Shown: piece by piece, positions 32,886 through 41,720 of the stretch
How positions within the stretch are numbered: position 1 is the first letter of the stretch
How the letters are laid out: each line of letters begins with the position of its first letter
Assembly (NCBI GenBank): GCA_015521175.1
Contig: WAOR01000108.1
Location: 1-44,959, forward strand
Direction of reading: 5' to 3'
DNA length: 44,959 nucleotides
DNA from: Thermodiscus sp.
Lineage (GTDB): Archaea > Thermoproteota > Thermoprotei_A > Sulfolobales > Acidilobaceae
The notes under the pieces: model-generated
Seen by the model: the letters and a program-made list of their open reading frames with translations, nothing else
What the model was told of the DNA's origin: nothing
Databases searched by the model: none
Program-made: the position numbers and the translations under genes

Positions 32886-34844
32886 GTGCGCCGGGTCGCG
32901 CCGCTAGTGCTTGTAGCTATCATTATGGCTTCACTACTATCTCCTGTGTTAGCGATAGCGTCTCCCTCGGGCACCGCTACGTCCAGGTGGTCTAGGACTT
33001 GTAGCGTTTACATTGTTGCTGTTTCCAGTAGCGGTGGAGGAGTAACCGGTAATCTAACGGTGACGGTAGTTTACCCGGGCCACGGGCGGGTGTACATCTC
33101 CACCAGCCCTGCCTCTATGATCGACACGCAGGGCAGTGCTAGGCTCGCCGCCTTCTCTGCTAGCCTGCTAGCAGGAGTCGACATGACGAGGCTCGACTTC
33201 TACTATGACGTTGAATCGGGCTCGATAATAATAGGAGGTCCCAGCGCTGGCTTCGCAATGGCCCTCGCAACACTACTAGCCCTAGAAGGCGTGAACTGCA
33301 CGAGGGACTTCGCTGTAACAGGCATGATCCAGCCAGATACAAGCATAGGTCCTGTGGGAGGCTTAAAGGAGAAACTGGAAGCGGCGGCCCACGCTGGGGC
33401 CAAGCTCTTTATAATACCTGCGGGCCAGGAAGTCTACAAGTACTATAAGACTGTCTACAAGAGAATAGGTCCACTAGTAATAGCTGAGAGAGTCCCCGTC
33501 CAAGTGAACTTGACAAGCTACGGTGAGAAGCTCGGCGTCCGAGTGGAAACAGCCGCATCCCTCGATGAGGGATACCGTCTTGTAACAGGTAAAACCCTCC
33601 TTACAGCGAACGTCTCGAAGCCTAAAATAGATCCGCGAATACAAGCTCTCATAAAGCAATACCTAGCACACGTCAACACGACGCTCATAGAGTTAAACAC
33701 AACTATCTCCCAGGCTAAAAACAAGTATGTAGAAAACCTCTACGATAACGCGACTAAAACTCTGGAAGAGGCTGCAAACCTATACTCCCAAACCCACTAT
33801 TACCAAGCCGCGCTCAAAGCAGTAGAATCTCTGGAGACAGCTTACACTGCAAGCTATCTTGCCTACGCCATAGGCCACAACCTCGACATAACAGTACCGG
33901 TAGAAGAAGTAAACGCTACGCTACAACATCTCTACAACAAGCTTAACGACACTAACTACGATAACCTATCCCCTGTAGGAGTAGAATCCCTTGAGAAGGC
34001 GTGGGCTAAAACAGGTATAAGCGCCTACTACTATCAAAAAGCACTCCAAGCCCTGGAAAGTGAAGATGGGAAATACAAGCTCCCATCATTCCTGGGAAGA
34101 ATAGACACAACTGGAGCAGAATATCTAGCGGAGTCGAGGGCACTCGCCTCATGGTCCTGGTTCTGGCTGAACGCCTCAACCCTATACCCTGGTAAAACTA
34201 GCCCCGACAGGGTCAGGCAGGTAGCATTAGTATTACTAGCAGAGGCGAGGACGGCAGTAGCATATCTGGACACCCTTCTCAACGAAGCGGGAGCACCGAC
34301 TACCGGAGAGGAACTACCCATCTATCTAACCACGGAAGCAATGAGTACGTCCAACCCGGTAGGGAAGCTAGGGCTCTCGATAGAAGCGATAGCCCTATCG
34401 ACCAGTATTATCCACGAGACGTTCACGCTCCAACCGGCAAGGACTGCGAGGGAATTAGTGAGGACCGCTGAGACGATCGCGTCAAGGATAAACAATACAA
34501 GCCTACAGGAGAAACTTCTAGTCTCCTACGCCCTATCAATAAACAGTACTAGGGACCAACTCCTGAGCGCTAGTAAAGCAGTCCTATATGCCTATACAAC
34601 CCAGCTCCTACTGCAAGAGAAAGTCAAGCCGCAGAAACCGGTTAGCCCTAGGCCAACCACGAGCACGCCGACAGTTGCCACAAATAAGACCGCGTCCAAC
34701 CAGCCAGGAAAAACGGCGGCGAACACGACTGCACCCGGCGTAGCACGCCCCCAGTACTCGCTCACAATAGCCCTAATAGCTATCATAACATTAATAATCG
34801 GCGTAATAGTAGGAGCCCTAATCCCTAGAAGCGGCCAATACTAG
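32886..34844 (+). CDS. Extracellular, membrane-anchored Lon-fold serine protease (COG1750-like)
   Basis: About 652 residues. Signal peptide (APLVLVAIIMASLLSPVLAI), then an S16 Lon proteolytic domain: catalytic Ser120 in GGPSAGFAMALA and Lys161 in GPVGGLKEKLEAAAHAGA, 41 residues apart as in Lon. No AAA+ module is present. A long helical region with many NxT sites follows, then a Thr/Pro/Asn-rich stalk and a C-terminal transmembrane helix (LIAIITLIIGVIVGALIP). The helical part may project the protease from the membrane. GTG 32886 has GGAGGC at a good distance; GTG 32877 is too close. ATP-independent proteolysis outside the cell is inferred. Confidence 0.88.
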   Translation: MRRVAPLVLVAIIMASLLSPVLAIASPSGTATSRWSRTCSVYIVAVSSSGGGVTGNLTVTVVYPGHGRVYISTSPASMIDTQGSARLAAFSASLLAGVDMTRLDFYYDVESGSIIIGGPSAGFAMALATLLALEGVNCTRDFAVTGMIQPDTSIGPVGGLKEKLEAAAHAGAKLFIIPAGQEVYKYYKTVYKRIGPLVIAERVPVQVNLTSYGEKLGVRVETAASLDEGYRLVTGKTLLTANVSKPKIDPRIQALIKQYLAHVNTTLIELNTTISQAKNKYVENLYDNATKTLEEAANLYSQTHYYQAALKAVESLETAYTASYLAYAIGHNLDITVPVEEVNATLQHLYNKLNDTNYDNLSPVGVESLEKAWAKTGISAYYYQKALQALESEDGKYKLPSFLGRIDTTGAEYLAESRALASWSWFWLNASTLYPGKTSPDRVRQVALVLLAEARTAVAYLDTLLNEAGAPTTGEELPIYLTTEAMSTSNPVGKLGLSIEAIALSTSIIHETFTLQPARTARELVRTAETIASRINNTSLQEKLLVSYALSINSTRDQLLSASKAVLYAYTTQLLLQEKVKPQKPVSPRPTTSTPTVATNKTASNQPGKTAANTTAPGVARPQYSLTIALIAIITLIIGVIVGALIPRSGQY

Positions 34845-34845
34845 G

Positions 34846-35208
34846 TCAGGCTTCAGCTCCACCTAGTTTTTCACTGGCTTCAACCGGCTCCTTCCAGGAT
34901 TTCACCATGAAGTAGCCTATTCTCCAGTCCTCGTCGGAGAAGGGGTCCTCTGGCTCCTCTATACGGAGTAGGTCAACCTCTGCTCCGAGATCTTCAAGGA
35001 CGAATTTGAAGTCCTCTACCCAATCGTTTATGCCGCAAGTCTCGCAGAAAGAACCCCGGAATAATACTATAACGGTGTCTCCATCGATCCGGAGTAGTTC
35101 AGCCTTAGCCTCCGGGGCTCTATACCTGTTATACAACTCGATAGCCTTATCCACGAGCCTCTTGAGCCCCAGGCTTACGATCCTACCGCCGCTCATTTCT
35201 CCACTCAC
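34846..35208 (-). CDS. Small CxxC-containing hypothetical protein
   Basis: 120 residues, acidic, with a motif GSFCETCGINDWVEDF in a beta-helix setting (VIVLFRGSFCETC) that resembles a thioredoxin-like or thiol site, though the protein is too short to show a complete thioredoxin fold. No family is recognised. Its start overlaps the stop of the GNAT gene by four bases, so it is co-transcribed with GNAT and perhaps the AOR-family gene. Confidence 0.65.
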   Translation of the reverse strand: MSGEMSGGRIVSLGLKRLVDKAIELYNRYRAPEAKAELLRIDGDTVIVLFRGSFCETCGINDWVEDFKFVLEDLGAEVDLLRIEEPEDPFSDEDWRIGYFMVKSWKEPVEASEKLGGAEA

Positions 35209-35780
35209 CGGTATCGCCTCCTCCTCCAGGGCTTATAGCATATCTCCTCGAAAAGATCGTCCACAAGCTGGTCGGGGACACCGTCTATTACTCTCCAACC
35301 CTTTACCGGCGGTCTAACGGCGGCGTACTCGTCCTCATACCCGCAGGCAAGCCTCGAAACCTTCCGGAGAACCTCAACACCATACTTCTCCTCTACAAGC
35401 CTATAAGGGAGGACTTCAAAGCCCTGGCTCCTAAAGAAGGCCACACTAGCCCTATTACCCCTGCTAATAGTAGCAAGCACCGCATCCGGCCTCTCACGCT
35501 TTAGGGCCTCTGACAGCAGTATCTTAGCTACACCCTGCCTCCTAGCCGAAGGGCTGCTAGCAATATAGTAGACTACTAGAACCCTGCCACTAACCCCCTC
35601 CACGGTATAGTAAATGAGGCCTCCGAGGACACCACTCTCACTAACAGCCGCTAAGCCCTTTGCAACCCCGGCCTCGACCGCGGCACGAGCATAGTATGCG
35701 TGCCAGTCACCCATCGTCTCACTAATTACCCTAAGCGCTGTAGCCGGATCCTCCACTACTCGAATTTGCTTGGCCCTCAT
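35205..35780 (-). CDS. GNAT-family N-acetyltransferase
   Basis: 191 residues. The acetyl-CoA motif A is YIASSPSARRQGVAKILLSEAL, motif B GNRASVAFFRSQGFEV. An extra C-terminal stretch of about 60 residues ends in a strongly basic RRRRYR tail, unlike typical GNATs. Substrate unknown. It sits 12 bases after the AOR-family gene and overlaps the CxxC protein. Confidence 0.85.
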   Translation of the reverse strand: MRAKQIRVVEDPATALRVISETMGDWHAYYARAAVEAGVAKGLAAVSESGVLGGLIYYTVEGVSGRVLVVYYIASSPSARRQGVAKILLSEALKRERPDAVLATISRGNRASVAFFRSQGFEVLPYRLVEEKYGVEVLRKVSRLACGYEDEYAAVRPPVKGWRVIDGVPDQLVDDLFEEICYKPWRRRRYR

Positions 35781-35792
35781 GATCCCAGCCGC

Positions 35793-37697
35793 TTACACCT
35801 CCAATCCAATCCTACTAGCTCTCTCTGCCACGACTTGTAACGCTTTCTCGGCATCCCTAACCGCCCATTCCAGCCCAAGCCTTTCAAGAGTCTCCGGGAG
35901 CGGAACGCCTAGGACAGGGTGCCATCCCCGTAACTTGTAGTACTCACGTATGGCCTCCACCTTGTCACGCTCGTCGATGAACGCTCTCTCACCCTTCAGC
36001 GGGCCTTCAGGCTCCGGCTCCATCCACCTAGGAGGTATATCGTCGTCGATTGGCGGGATCAAATGGTCTAGCACGGCGTGTATCCTAGAGAGAGCCTCGG
36101 CTCTCTGGGGGATTAGGAGTAGGTCCTCCACACTCCTCTCCTCCCCAGTTATAACCTTATAGAACTCGGCCAGGGCCTCAACAGGGTAGGATACGAAACG
36201 GCAAACTCCCAGCGTATCCATCAGGGCGTCCTCATCCCTACTCCTAGCCATGCTGGTGACGACTTCTTTTGCCGGGCCAGCACTGGGAGGGTCCCTTGTC
36301 CGGGGCCACCCCCTCAAGTGGCTTGCCCCAACGTCGGCGGTCGCATAGCTAACTGCTAGACCCCGCCTTCCACGGGGATCCCAGGCGGGCGCCTCCAAGC
36401 CCTTCACGTGCACCGCTCTCTCCCAGCCGACTCCAAGTATCTGCGAGGCCCTTGCAACACCCTCCGCTAGGATCGCCCCGATACCTCGTCTCTCAGCTAT
36501 TAGGTGTATTAGCTTCTCAACAGCCTCCACGTCTCCGAACCCCTTGGCTTCGAAGCCGTAATCCTTCGGGTCTACTAGGCCCTCTTCTACGAGCTCCAGG
36601 AACCATGCAATCGCATTGCCAGTGCTTATACTGTCGAGTCCCAGGTCGTCTACTAGCCTGTTGAAGTACAAGACGGGGTCCAGCTCGAAAACGCCTGTAG
36701 CGGCCCCCAGCATAGCTAAGTTCTCGTACTCGGGCTTAACCAGGAACTCCCAAGCCTTATACTTACCCCTAGCATACCTAGCGCACTTCACCGGACAAGA
36801 CTTGCCATGTAGAAACCAGGGAGGATCTACTTCCCTCCTCTTAACCTCCTCACCACCGAGCCTCTCAGCGAGCTCCAGTGGGACCCAGGGCTTCCTGAAG
36901 TTATAGCTCGGGCTCATGCCGACCTGGCTAGAATAGACTAGCGCGTTGGTTGTGCCATACCGGCGTAGATCCTCGTAACGAGGACTCTCCGAGAAGTGCC
37001 TATACCACTCTTTCGCTAGTCTCTCAAGAGCATCCTGGTCCTTAACGCGAGGCTTACCAGAGCCGTGTACTACTATGGCCTTAAGCCTCTTGGACCCCAT
37101 AACTGCTCCCAGCCCGCCTCGGCCCGCAGCTCTCTCCTCATCGAATACGATGTTGGCGATGCGTACGAGCCTCTCACCAGCGGGCCCGATCACCGCTACA
37201 CTGGCATCACTCCTAGTCTCCTCGCGGAGAAGCCTCGTCGCCCTCCTAGTATCCAAGCCCCACAGCTTCTCAGCGCCTCGAATCTCGGCCTCGCCATCCC
37301 TAATCCAGAGATATATGGGATCCCTGCTAGCCCCCTCAACGATTACTGCGTTGAAGCCAGCCCTCCTTAACAGAGGGCCGAAGAAGTCGCCGGCACTACT
37401 GTCGTGTATGAGCCTGGTCAGCGGGCTCTTAGATACAACACTAACCTTACTAGCCCCCGGTACCAGCGCGTTGAAGAAGCCGGCGCTGAAGACGAGTACG
37501 TTTGCGGGCGACAACGGGTCGGTGCCCGGCGGGACAAGCTTGTAAACAAGATAGTATCCGAGACTCTTACCGCCAAGGAAGAGCCTTGCAACATCACTAT
37601 CTAACTCTTCTACCTTAATTTTCCCCCTAGACAGGTCTATCCTTAACAGCCTCAAACCCTCTAGAACCATGGAGCCTGGCACCCCAGACCTACGCAT
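35793..37697 (-). CDS. Aldehyde:ferredoxin oxidoreductase (AOR) family tungstoenzyme, one cluster ligand missing
   Basis: 634 residues with AOR landmarks: FLGGKSLGYYL, SKSPLTRLIHDSSAGDFFGPLLRRAGF, VIGPAGE, IVFDEERAAGRGGLGAVMGSK, PEYENLAMLGA, DDLGLDSISTGNAIAW, and the pterin-domain stretch LAVSYATADVGASHLRGWP. The [4Fe-4S] motif of the family is CxxCxxxC plus a distant Cys; here HGKSCPVKC keeps the second and third, Gly stands at the first, and LGVCRF supplies the fourth. Oxidises aldehydes with ferredoxin; substrate unknown. ATG at 37697; an ATG at 37670 (VLEGLRLLRIDL) is also plausible. Confidence 0.88.
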   Translation of the reverse strand: MRRSGVPGSMVLEGLRLLRIDLSRGKIKVEELDSDVARLFLGGKSLGYYLVYKLVPPGTDPLSPANVLVFSAGFFNALVPGASKVSVVSKSPLTRLIHDSSAGDFFGPLLRRAGFNAVIVEGASRDPIYLWIRDGEAEIRGAEKLWGLDTRRATRLLREETRSDASVAVIGPAGERLVRIANIVFDEERAAGRGGLGAVMGSKRLKAIVVHGSGKPRVKDQDALERLAKEWYRHFSESPRYEDLRRYGTTNALVYSSQVGMSPSYNFRKPWVPLELAERLGGEEVKRREVDPPWFLHGKSCPVKCARYARGKYKAWEFLVKPEYENLAMLGAATGVFELDPVLYFNRLVDDLGLDSISTGNAIAWFLELVEEGLVDPKDYGFEAKGFGDVEAVEKLIHLIAERRGIGAILAEGVARASQILGVGWERAVHVKGLEAPAWDPRGRRGLAVSYATADVGASHLRGWPRTRDPPSAGPAKEVVTSMARSRDEDALMDTLGVCRFVSYPVEALAEFYKVITGEERSVEDLLLIPQRAEALSRIHAVLDHLIPPIDDDIPPRWMEPEPEGPLKGERAFIDERDKVEAIREYYKLRGWHPVLGVPLPETLERLGLEWAVRDAEKALQVVAERASRIGLEV

Positions 37698-37741
37698 AAT
37701 AGGATGGCCTGCCGGGAAAATAATCCCTATGAAGACTCATA

Positions 37742-37756
37742 GTTCATAGTATGAAC
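37742..37756. promoter_or_regulatory. 15-bp perfect palindrome, candidate operator
   Basis: GTTCATAGTATGAAC is a perfect inverted repeat with a one-base centre, about 45 bases upstream of the AOR-family gene on its template side and just ahead of an AT-rich GATTATTTT (minus strand). Such a site fits a dimeric wHTH regulator. Confidence 0.4.
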
Positions 37757-37836
37757 GGGGCCCGTGAGGATACGGCCGTGACCCCAGCCCTCTCACTGGG
37801 AGGGCTATGCGGAGCCGTGTTTCTACCCGAGGCCCC
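37757..37836 (+). ncRNA. GC-rich structured element, box C/D-like with D'-C' stem-loop
   Basis: Parsed as GGGGCC (37757-37762), extra base, box C GTGAGGA (37764-37770), 12-nt segment, CCCA, stem-loop GCCCTC/GAGGGC (37787-37805), extra base, ATGCGGA (37807-37813), 13-nt segment (37814-37826), D CCGA (37827-37830), GGCCCC (37831-37836). The terminal C/D K-turn is excellent; the inner C'/D' boxes lack one GA each. The first segment holds the palindrome ACGGCCGT and can also pair with GCCGTG in the second, so a hairpin RNA is an alternative. Between two minus-strand genes. Confidence 0.45.
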
Positions 37837-37844
37837 CGTGACGG

Positions 37845-38438
37845 TTAGATGAGGAGCTTGTACGAGAGCGGTAGGAGCGCTCCCACGACAGCGTATGCTG
37901 GCGCGACTCCCTGCTTGTACAATCCATAGGCGGTGAGGCCCACGCCTATAAGCAGTAAGAGTAGTCCTATCGGTGATGTCGAAGCAGACACTAGAGATCT
38001 AAAACTTAGCCTCCCCTCGAAGGCGAGAAGGGGGACCCTCAACGTATATGGTAGCAGGCTAGAAGCCCTGACCGCTATTACAGAGTACAGTGGAGGCCTA
38101 TCCGGCGCGGCTATAACAGGGATGATTATAAGGATTGTGTCCAGCCCTGCAGCTATAACAGGTACGAGGAAGCTGTAGAGCGCCGCGGTGAAGGGAGCCT
38201 CCAGGAATGAAGTTATACTGTGATACCTCACGCTATTCACGAGTAGGGCTGGAACAGCGATTAGGAATGATATAATGGCTGAGCCGATCCACGCCCCAAT
38301 GTAAAAGGATGCCGTGAATAGGAACCCGTACCGCCTGGTGAACTCTCGTATCTCCTCGAAGACTCTCCTCGGCGAGTAGAGTATCTTTAGGGGGGCTCCG
38401 AGGCCCTCGAGGAACGCGCTGAATATCCTTTGGGTCAA
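37845..38438 (-). CDS. Yip1-like polytopic membrane protein
   Basis: 197 residues with an N-terminal amphipathic segment typical of Yip1/DUF1282 proteins (LKILYSPRRVFEEI) and about five transmembrane helices: FLFTASFYIGAWIGSAIISF, TAALYSFLVPVIAAGLDTIL, VRASSLLPYTLRVPLLAF, GLLLLLIGVGLTAYGLY and a last one at AYAVVGALLPL. Function unknown. TTG start at 38438. Confidence 0.72.
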   Translation of the reverse strand: MTQRIFSAFLEGLGAPLKILYSPRRVFEEIREFTRRYGFLFTASFYIGAWIGSAIISFLIAVPALLVNSVRYHSITSFLEAPFTAALYSFLVPVIAAGLDTILIIIPVIAAPDRPPLYSVIAVRASSLLPYTLRVPLLAFEGRLSFRSLVSASTSPIGLLLLLIGVGLTAYGLYKQGVAPAYAVVGALLPLSYKLLI

Positions 38439-38551
38439 CGCTAGGCCCCCTCCACAAGACTATACTATTTTAGAGGCCGATTATGTAAATAGGAGTTGTC
38501 TCGGGGACGTCTGGGCTCGACAGCTGGCTTGAGTGTTAATGGTGCCCTGTC

Positions 38552-40396
38552 TTGTGCGGGATCATCGGGGTTACAACTAGTAAGAGAGACAACGTTGTAG
38601 ACGTTATCATAGAAGGGTTAAGGAGGCTTGAGTACAGGGGCTATGATAGTGTAGGCATAGCGGTCGTCGACGAACAGGGTAGGATCGTGGCGAAGAAAGC
38701 GGCGGGTACCATAGACTCCTTCGTGAGGAAAACCGATCTCTCGAGTATAAAGGGGCGGACCGGGATAGGTCATACGAGATGGGCCACCCACGGCCCCCCA
38801 ACAGACTATAACGCCCACCCCCACACCGACTGTAACGCGAAAGTAGCTGTTGTCCACAATGGGGTCATCAGGAACTTCTCTAGCCTGCGCCAACTACTCG
38901 TTGCCAGGGGACACCGTGTCAAGAGCGAGACTGACACGGAGCTTATAGCGCACCTACTAGAAGAAAAGCTCGAAGAATCCACTAGCGGGGTTGAAGCTTT
39001 ATCGCGAGCATTACACGAGATCCAGGGCACCTATGCTCTAGGGATACTTGTAGCGGGAGAGCCGGACAAGATCTACTTTGCGAGGATGAGGAGCCCACTG
39101 ATAGTAGGTATTGGTGATGGGGAAAACGCTATTGCCAGCGACATACCAGCCATAATCAGCCTCACGAGAAGAGTATTAGTGCTGGAAGACGGCGAGTTCG
39201 GCTATATAACGCCTCATCGAGTAGAGATCTACCGCCTCACAGGCGACGGCTATAGGAGGGTCCCCCAAAATCTTGTGGTTTCAAGAATAAAGACCATAGA
39301 GTGGACTCCGGAGGCGGCCTCAAAGTCAGGCTACCCCCACTTCATGATCAAGGAAATATTCGAGCAACCGGAAGCCCTTTACGCCACTCTTAGTGGATCA
39401 GTTGAAGACCCATTGGTCAGGGAGGCTGCCAGGATAATCCTGGGCGCTGAGAAGGTTGTCGTTGTCGGGGCGGGTACCAGCTACCACGCTGGCCTAGTGC
39501 TCGAGTACTTCCTAGCCAAGCTAGCAGGCATTGTCTCCTACCCGCTTATAGCATCGGAGTATAAAGTCTTAGAAGAGGCTGTTGGAGAGGACACCGTCGT
39601 AGTAGCTGTGAGCCAGAGCGGCGAGACCTTTGATACATTGGAGGCTGTGAGAACCTTTAAGGAGAGGGGAGCGTCTATCATAGGAGTTACCAACGTAGTG
39701 GGTAGCGCTCTATCTCGTGAAGCCGATCTTACATTATACACGAGGGCTGGCCCGGAGATCGGCGTTGCAGCAACGAAGACATACCTAACCCAGGTCCTCC
39801 TATTAGAGCTACTAGCGGTATTCGCAGGTGAGATGAGTGGACGCTACGATTCCTCAACTACGAGAAGATATCTCGATGTGCTATCGAAGGCGCCTATCAC
39901 TGCTAAAGACTCGATCGAGGTAGGCGACCCGGAGGCGAGGATGCTGGCAAGGAGGCTCGTCAAGCCCAGCATGTATATCATTGGTAGGGGTTTGGGCGCG
40001 ATGCTTGCTAAGGAGGCTGCGTTGAAGATAAAAGAGATAGCTTACCTTCATGCTGAAGCTTATCCTGCGGGCGAGAGTAAGCACGGGCCTATAGCTCTAG
40101 TAGAGGAGGGGTTCCCAGTATTTGTCGTAGCCACGGGGGATAGTCCTGAGGTAGCCGGTAATGCCGTTGAAATGCGGGCTCGGGGGGCATGGGTTAGGGT
40201 GGTTAAGCCGGCAAACTATGAGTTAGAGCTGCCCTCTGATGTGGAAGTACAGGCCACTCCGCCAGTTGATAGCCACCTATTAGAACCCTTCAGCATAATC
40301 CCCTTCTTCCAACTCCTAGCCTACCATACGGCTGTCAGTAGAGGCTACGATCCTGACAAGCCACGGAACCTTGCAAAGACCGTCACTGTGGAATAG
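38552..40396 (+). CDS. glmS: Glutamine--fructose-6-phosphate aminotransferase
   Basis: 614 residues. The start TTG is followed directly by Cys2 (CGIIGV), the nucleophile of the glutaminase domain; GHTRWATHGPPTDYNAHPH and TDTELIAHLLE follow. The two SIS domains show GAGTSYHAGLVLEYF, VSQSGETFDT and YPAGESKHGPIALVEEG; the end PRNLAKTVTVE is the classic GlmS tail. It makes glucosamine 6-phosphate, the entry to UDP-GlcNAc for N-glycans and S-layer sugars. The next gene, a GlmU-like nucleotidyltransferase, starts 25 bases later. Confidence 0.96.
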   Translation: MCGIIGVTTSKRDNVVDVIIEGLRRLEYRGYDSVGIAVVDEQGRIVAKKAAGTIDSFVRKTDLSSIKGRTGIGHTRWATHGPPTDYNAHPHTDCNAKVAVVHNGVIRNFSSLRQLLVARGHRVKSETDTELIAHLLEEKLEESTSGVEALSRALHEIQGTYALGILVAGEPDKIYFARMRSPLIVGIGDGENAIASDIPAIISLTRRVLVLEDGEFGYITPHRVEIYRLTGDGYRRVPQNLVVSRIKTIEWTPEAASKSGYPHFMIKEIFEQPEALYATLSGSVEDPLVREAARIILGAEKVVVVGAGTSYHAGLVLEYFLAKLAGIVSYPLIASEYKVLEEAVGEDTVVVAVSQSGETFDTLEAVRTFKERGASIIGVTNVVGSALSREADLTLYTRAGPEIGVAATKTYLTQVLLLELLAVFAGEMSGRYDSSTTRRYLDVLSKAPITAKDSIEVGDPEARMLARRLVKPSMYIIGRGLGAMLAKEAALKIKEIAYLHAEAYPAGESKHGPIALVEEGFPVFVVATGDSPEVAGNAVEMRARGAWVRVVKPANYELELPSDVEVQATPPVDSHLLEPFSIIPFFQLLAYHTAVSRGYDPDKPRNLAKTVTVE

Positions 40397-40421
40397 GTTA
40401 ACACTGGAGGTGGGCGTGGAA

Positions 40422-41564
40422 ATGGTCTGGATTGGAGTTCTCGCGGGTGGTTGGGGTAAGAGGCTCGGTCCTCTAACCGAGTCCAGGCCCAAGCCCTTGT
40501 TACGAATAGGTGGTAGGAGAATTATTGATTATACTCTAGAGCAAGTCCTCGAGGCGAGACCCTCCAGCGGGGTCGTAGTTGTCCACCCAGCGATTGCGAG
40601 GCTAGACGGGGTCCCCAGCCCGTTGAGAGTCGTCGCACAGGAGGGCCCAGGCCTCAAATCTGCGATAAGGACCGCCCTAAACTACGCTGACGATGACATC
40701 GTTGTCTTATCATTCACCGGCTACCTCTCCCGGCCTAACACGATCGTCTCAAGCCTCCTAGAATACTACACGGTCTCAGACTACCAGCTTGTAATGGCCC
40801 TAGCACCAGTATCCAGCGGCCTAGAAACCTTCGGGTTCGCAAGGCTAGGCTTCGGTGGAAGAGTCGAGAAGGTTACTGAAAAACTAGAAGAGTGGAGGGC
40901 AGGTCGAGGCTACGTCTTCGCGGGAGTACTAGCGGGCAAGAAGAGCCTCGTAGAGACGCTGGCCCAAGAGGGCTTCATAAATGGAGTAAACCTTCTATCC
41001 GCTAAAGGCCTCGTAGGCGGCTACATCTGGGAGGGGGACTGGCTCGAAATAGCATATCCCTGGGACTTGCTGGAAGCCCCACGCCTCCTAATCCCCAGGT
41101 ATGAGACAGCCATCCGAGAGGGGGCAGAGGTAGCTGCGACGGCGCGTATAGGGAGGGGCGTTATAATCGAGCGTGGAGCCTACATCGGTGAGAATACGGT
41201 TGTGATCGGACCCTCCTATATAGGGGCAGACGCTTCGATAGGCCCCAATAGCGTGATCGGCCCTGGCACAATCATTGAGAAGGATTCTCGCGTGGGCCCC
41301 TTGACCCTACTAGAGAATACTATAGTGATGGTTGGAGCAACCGTGGGCGCCTCAACGATAATGAGTGGCGGCGTAGTAGGAGAGGGAGGCGAGGTTGCAC
41401 CACACGTAGTAGGAGAAAAAGGCCGGCTAGACGACCCTCCAGAATGGGCAATACCCTTACTCGAGGGCAGGAGGCCGAGGAACCTGGTAATGGGCCCTCT
41501 AATCCGTCCGGGCTCCAAGGCGACCTCGCCGTGCATGTACCTCCGGCCCGGAGAGCTAGTCTAG
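40422..41564 (+). CDS. GlmU-like sugar-1-phosphate nucleotidyltransferase with left-handed beta-helix
   Basis: About 380 residues. The N-terminal nucleotidyltransferase signature is LAGGWGKRLGPLTESRPKPL, with SFTGYLSRPNTI and VEKVTEKLEEW downstream; from about residue 230 the chain is made of hexapeptide repeats (ARIGRGVIIERGAYIGEN, IGPSYIGADASIGPNSVIG), ending in an acetyltransferase-like tail. Archaeal relatives (Sulfolobus ST0452 type) carry both nucleotidyl- and amino-sugar acetyltransferase activity. Directly after glmS, so probably UDP-GlcNAc synthesis. I use ATG 40422 because GGAGGTG lies nine bases before it. Confidence 0.85.
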   Translation: MVWIGVLAGGWGKRLGPLTESRPKPLLRIGGRRIIDYTLEQVLEARPSSGVVVVHPAIARLDGVPSPLRVVAQEGPGLKSAIRTALNYADDDIVVLSFTGYLSRPNTIVSSLLEYYTVSDYQLVMALAPVSSGLETFGFARLGFGGRVEKVTEKLEEWRAGRGYVFAGVLAGKKSLVETLAQEGFINGVNLLSAKGLVGGYIWEGDWLEIAYPWDLLEAPRLLIPRYETAIREGAEVAATARIGRGVIIERGAYIGENTVVIGPSYIGADASIGPNSVIGPGTIIEKDSRVGPLTLLENTIVMVGATVGASTIMSGGVVGEGGEVAPHVVGEKGRLDDPPEWAIPLLEGRRPRNLVMGPLIRPGSKATSPCMYLRPGELV

Positions 41565-41720
41565 CCAGGGACACGGATCTCCTACGTGGTAGCTTTTGGA
41601 GTAGCCCGCCCGCCTCACCGCTTTGGCCCCACATCACTACCATGATTATTCAGCCCGGTCCACCCCATAGACCCTAGTTGTGGGGTGGACTATCGCTCAA
41701 CGGCGGGCGGGCCAGAAAGG

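Noticed and set aside
41565-41684. Possible box C/D or tRNA-like RNA on the minus strand (CTGA, GTGATGT, paired GC-rich arms)
   Set aside because: Box C does not occur at guide distance from the CTGA, the C'-like box has a wrong last base, and no tRNA arms or T-loop are present.
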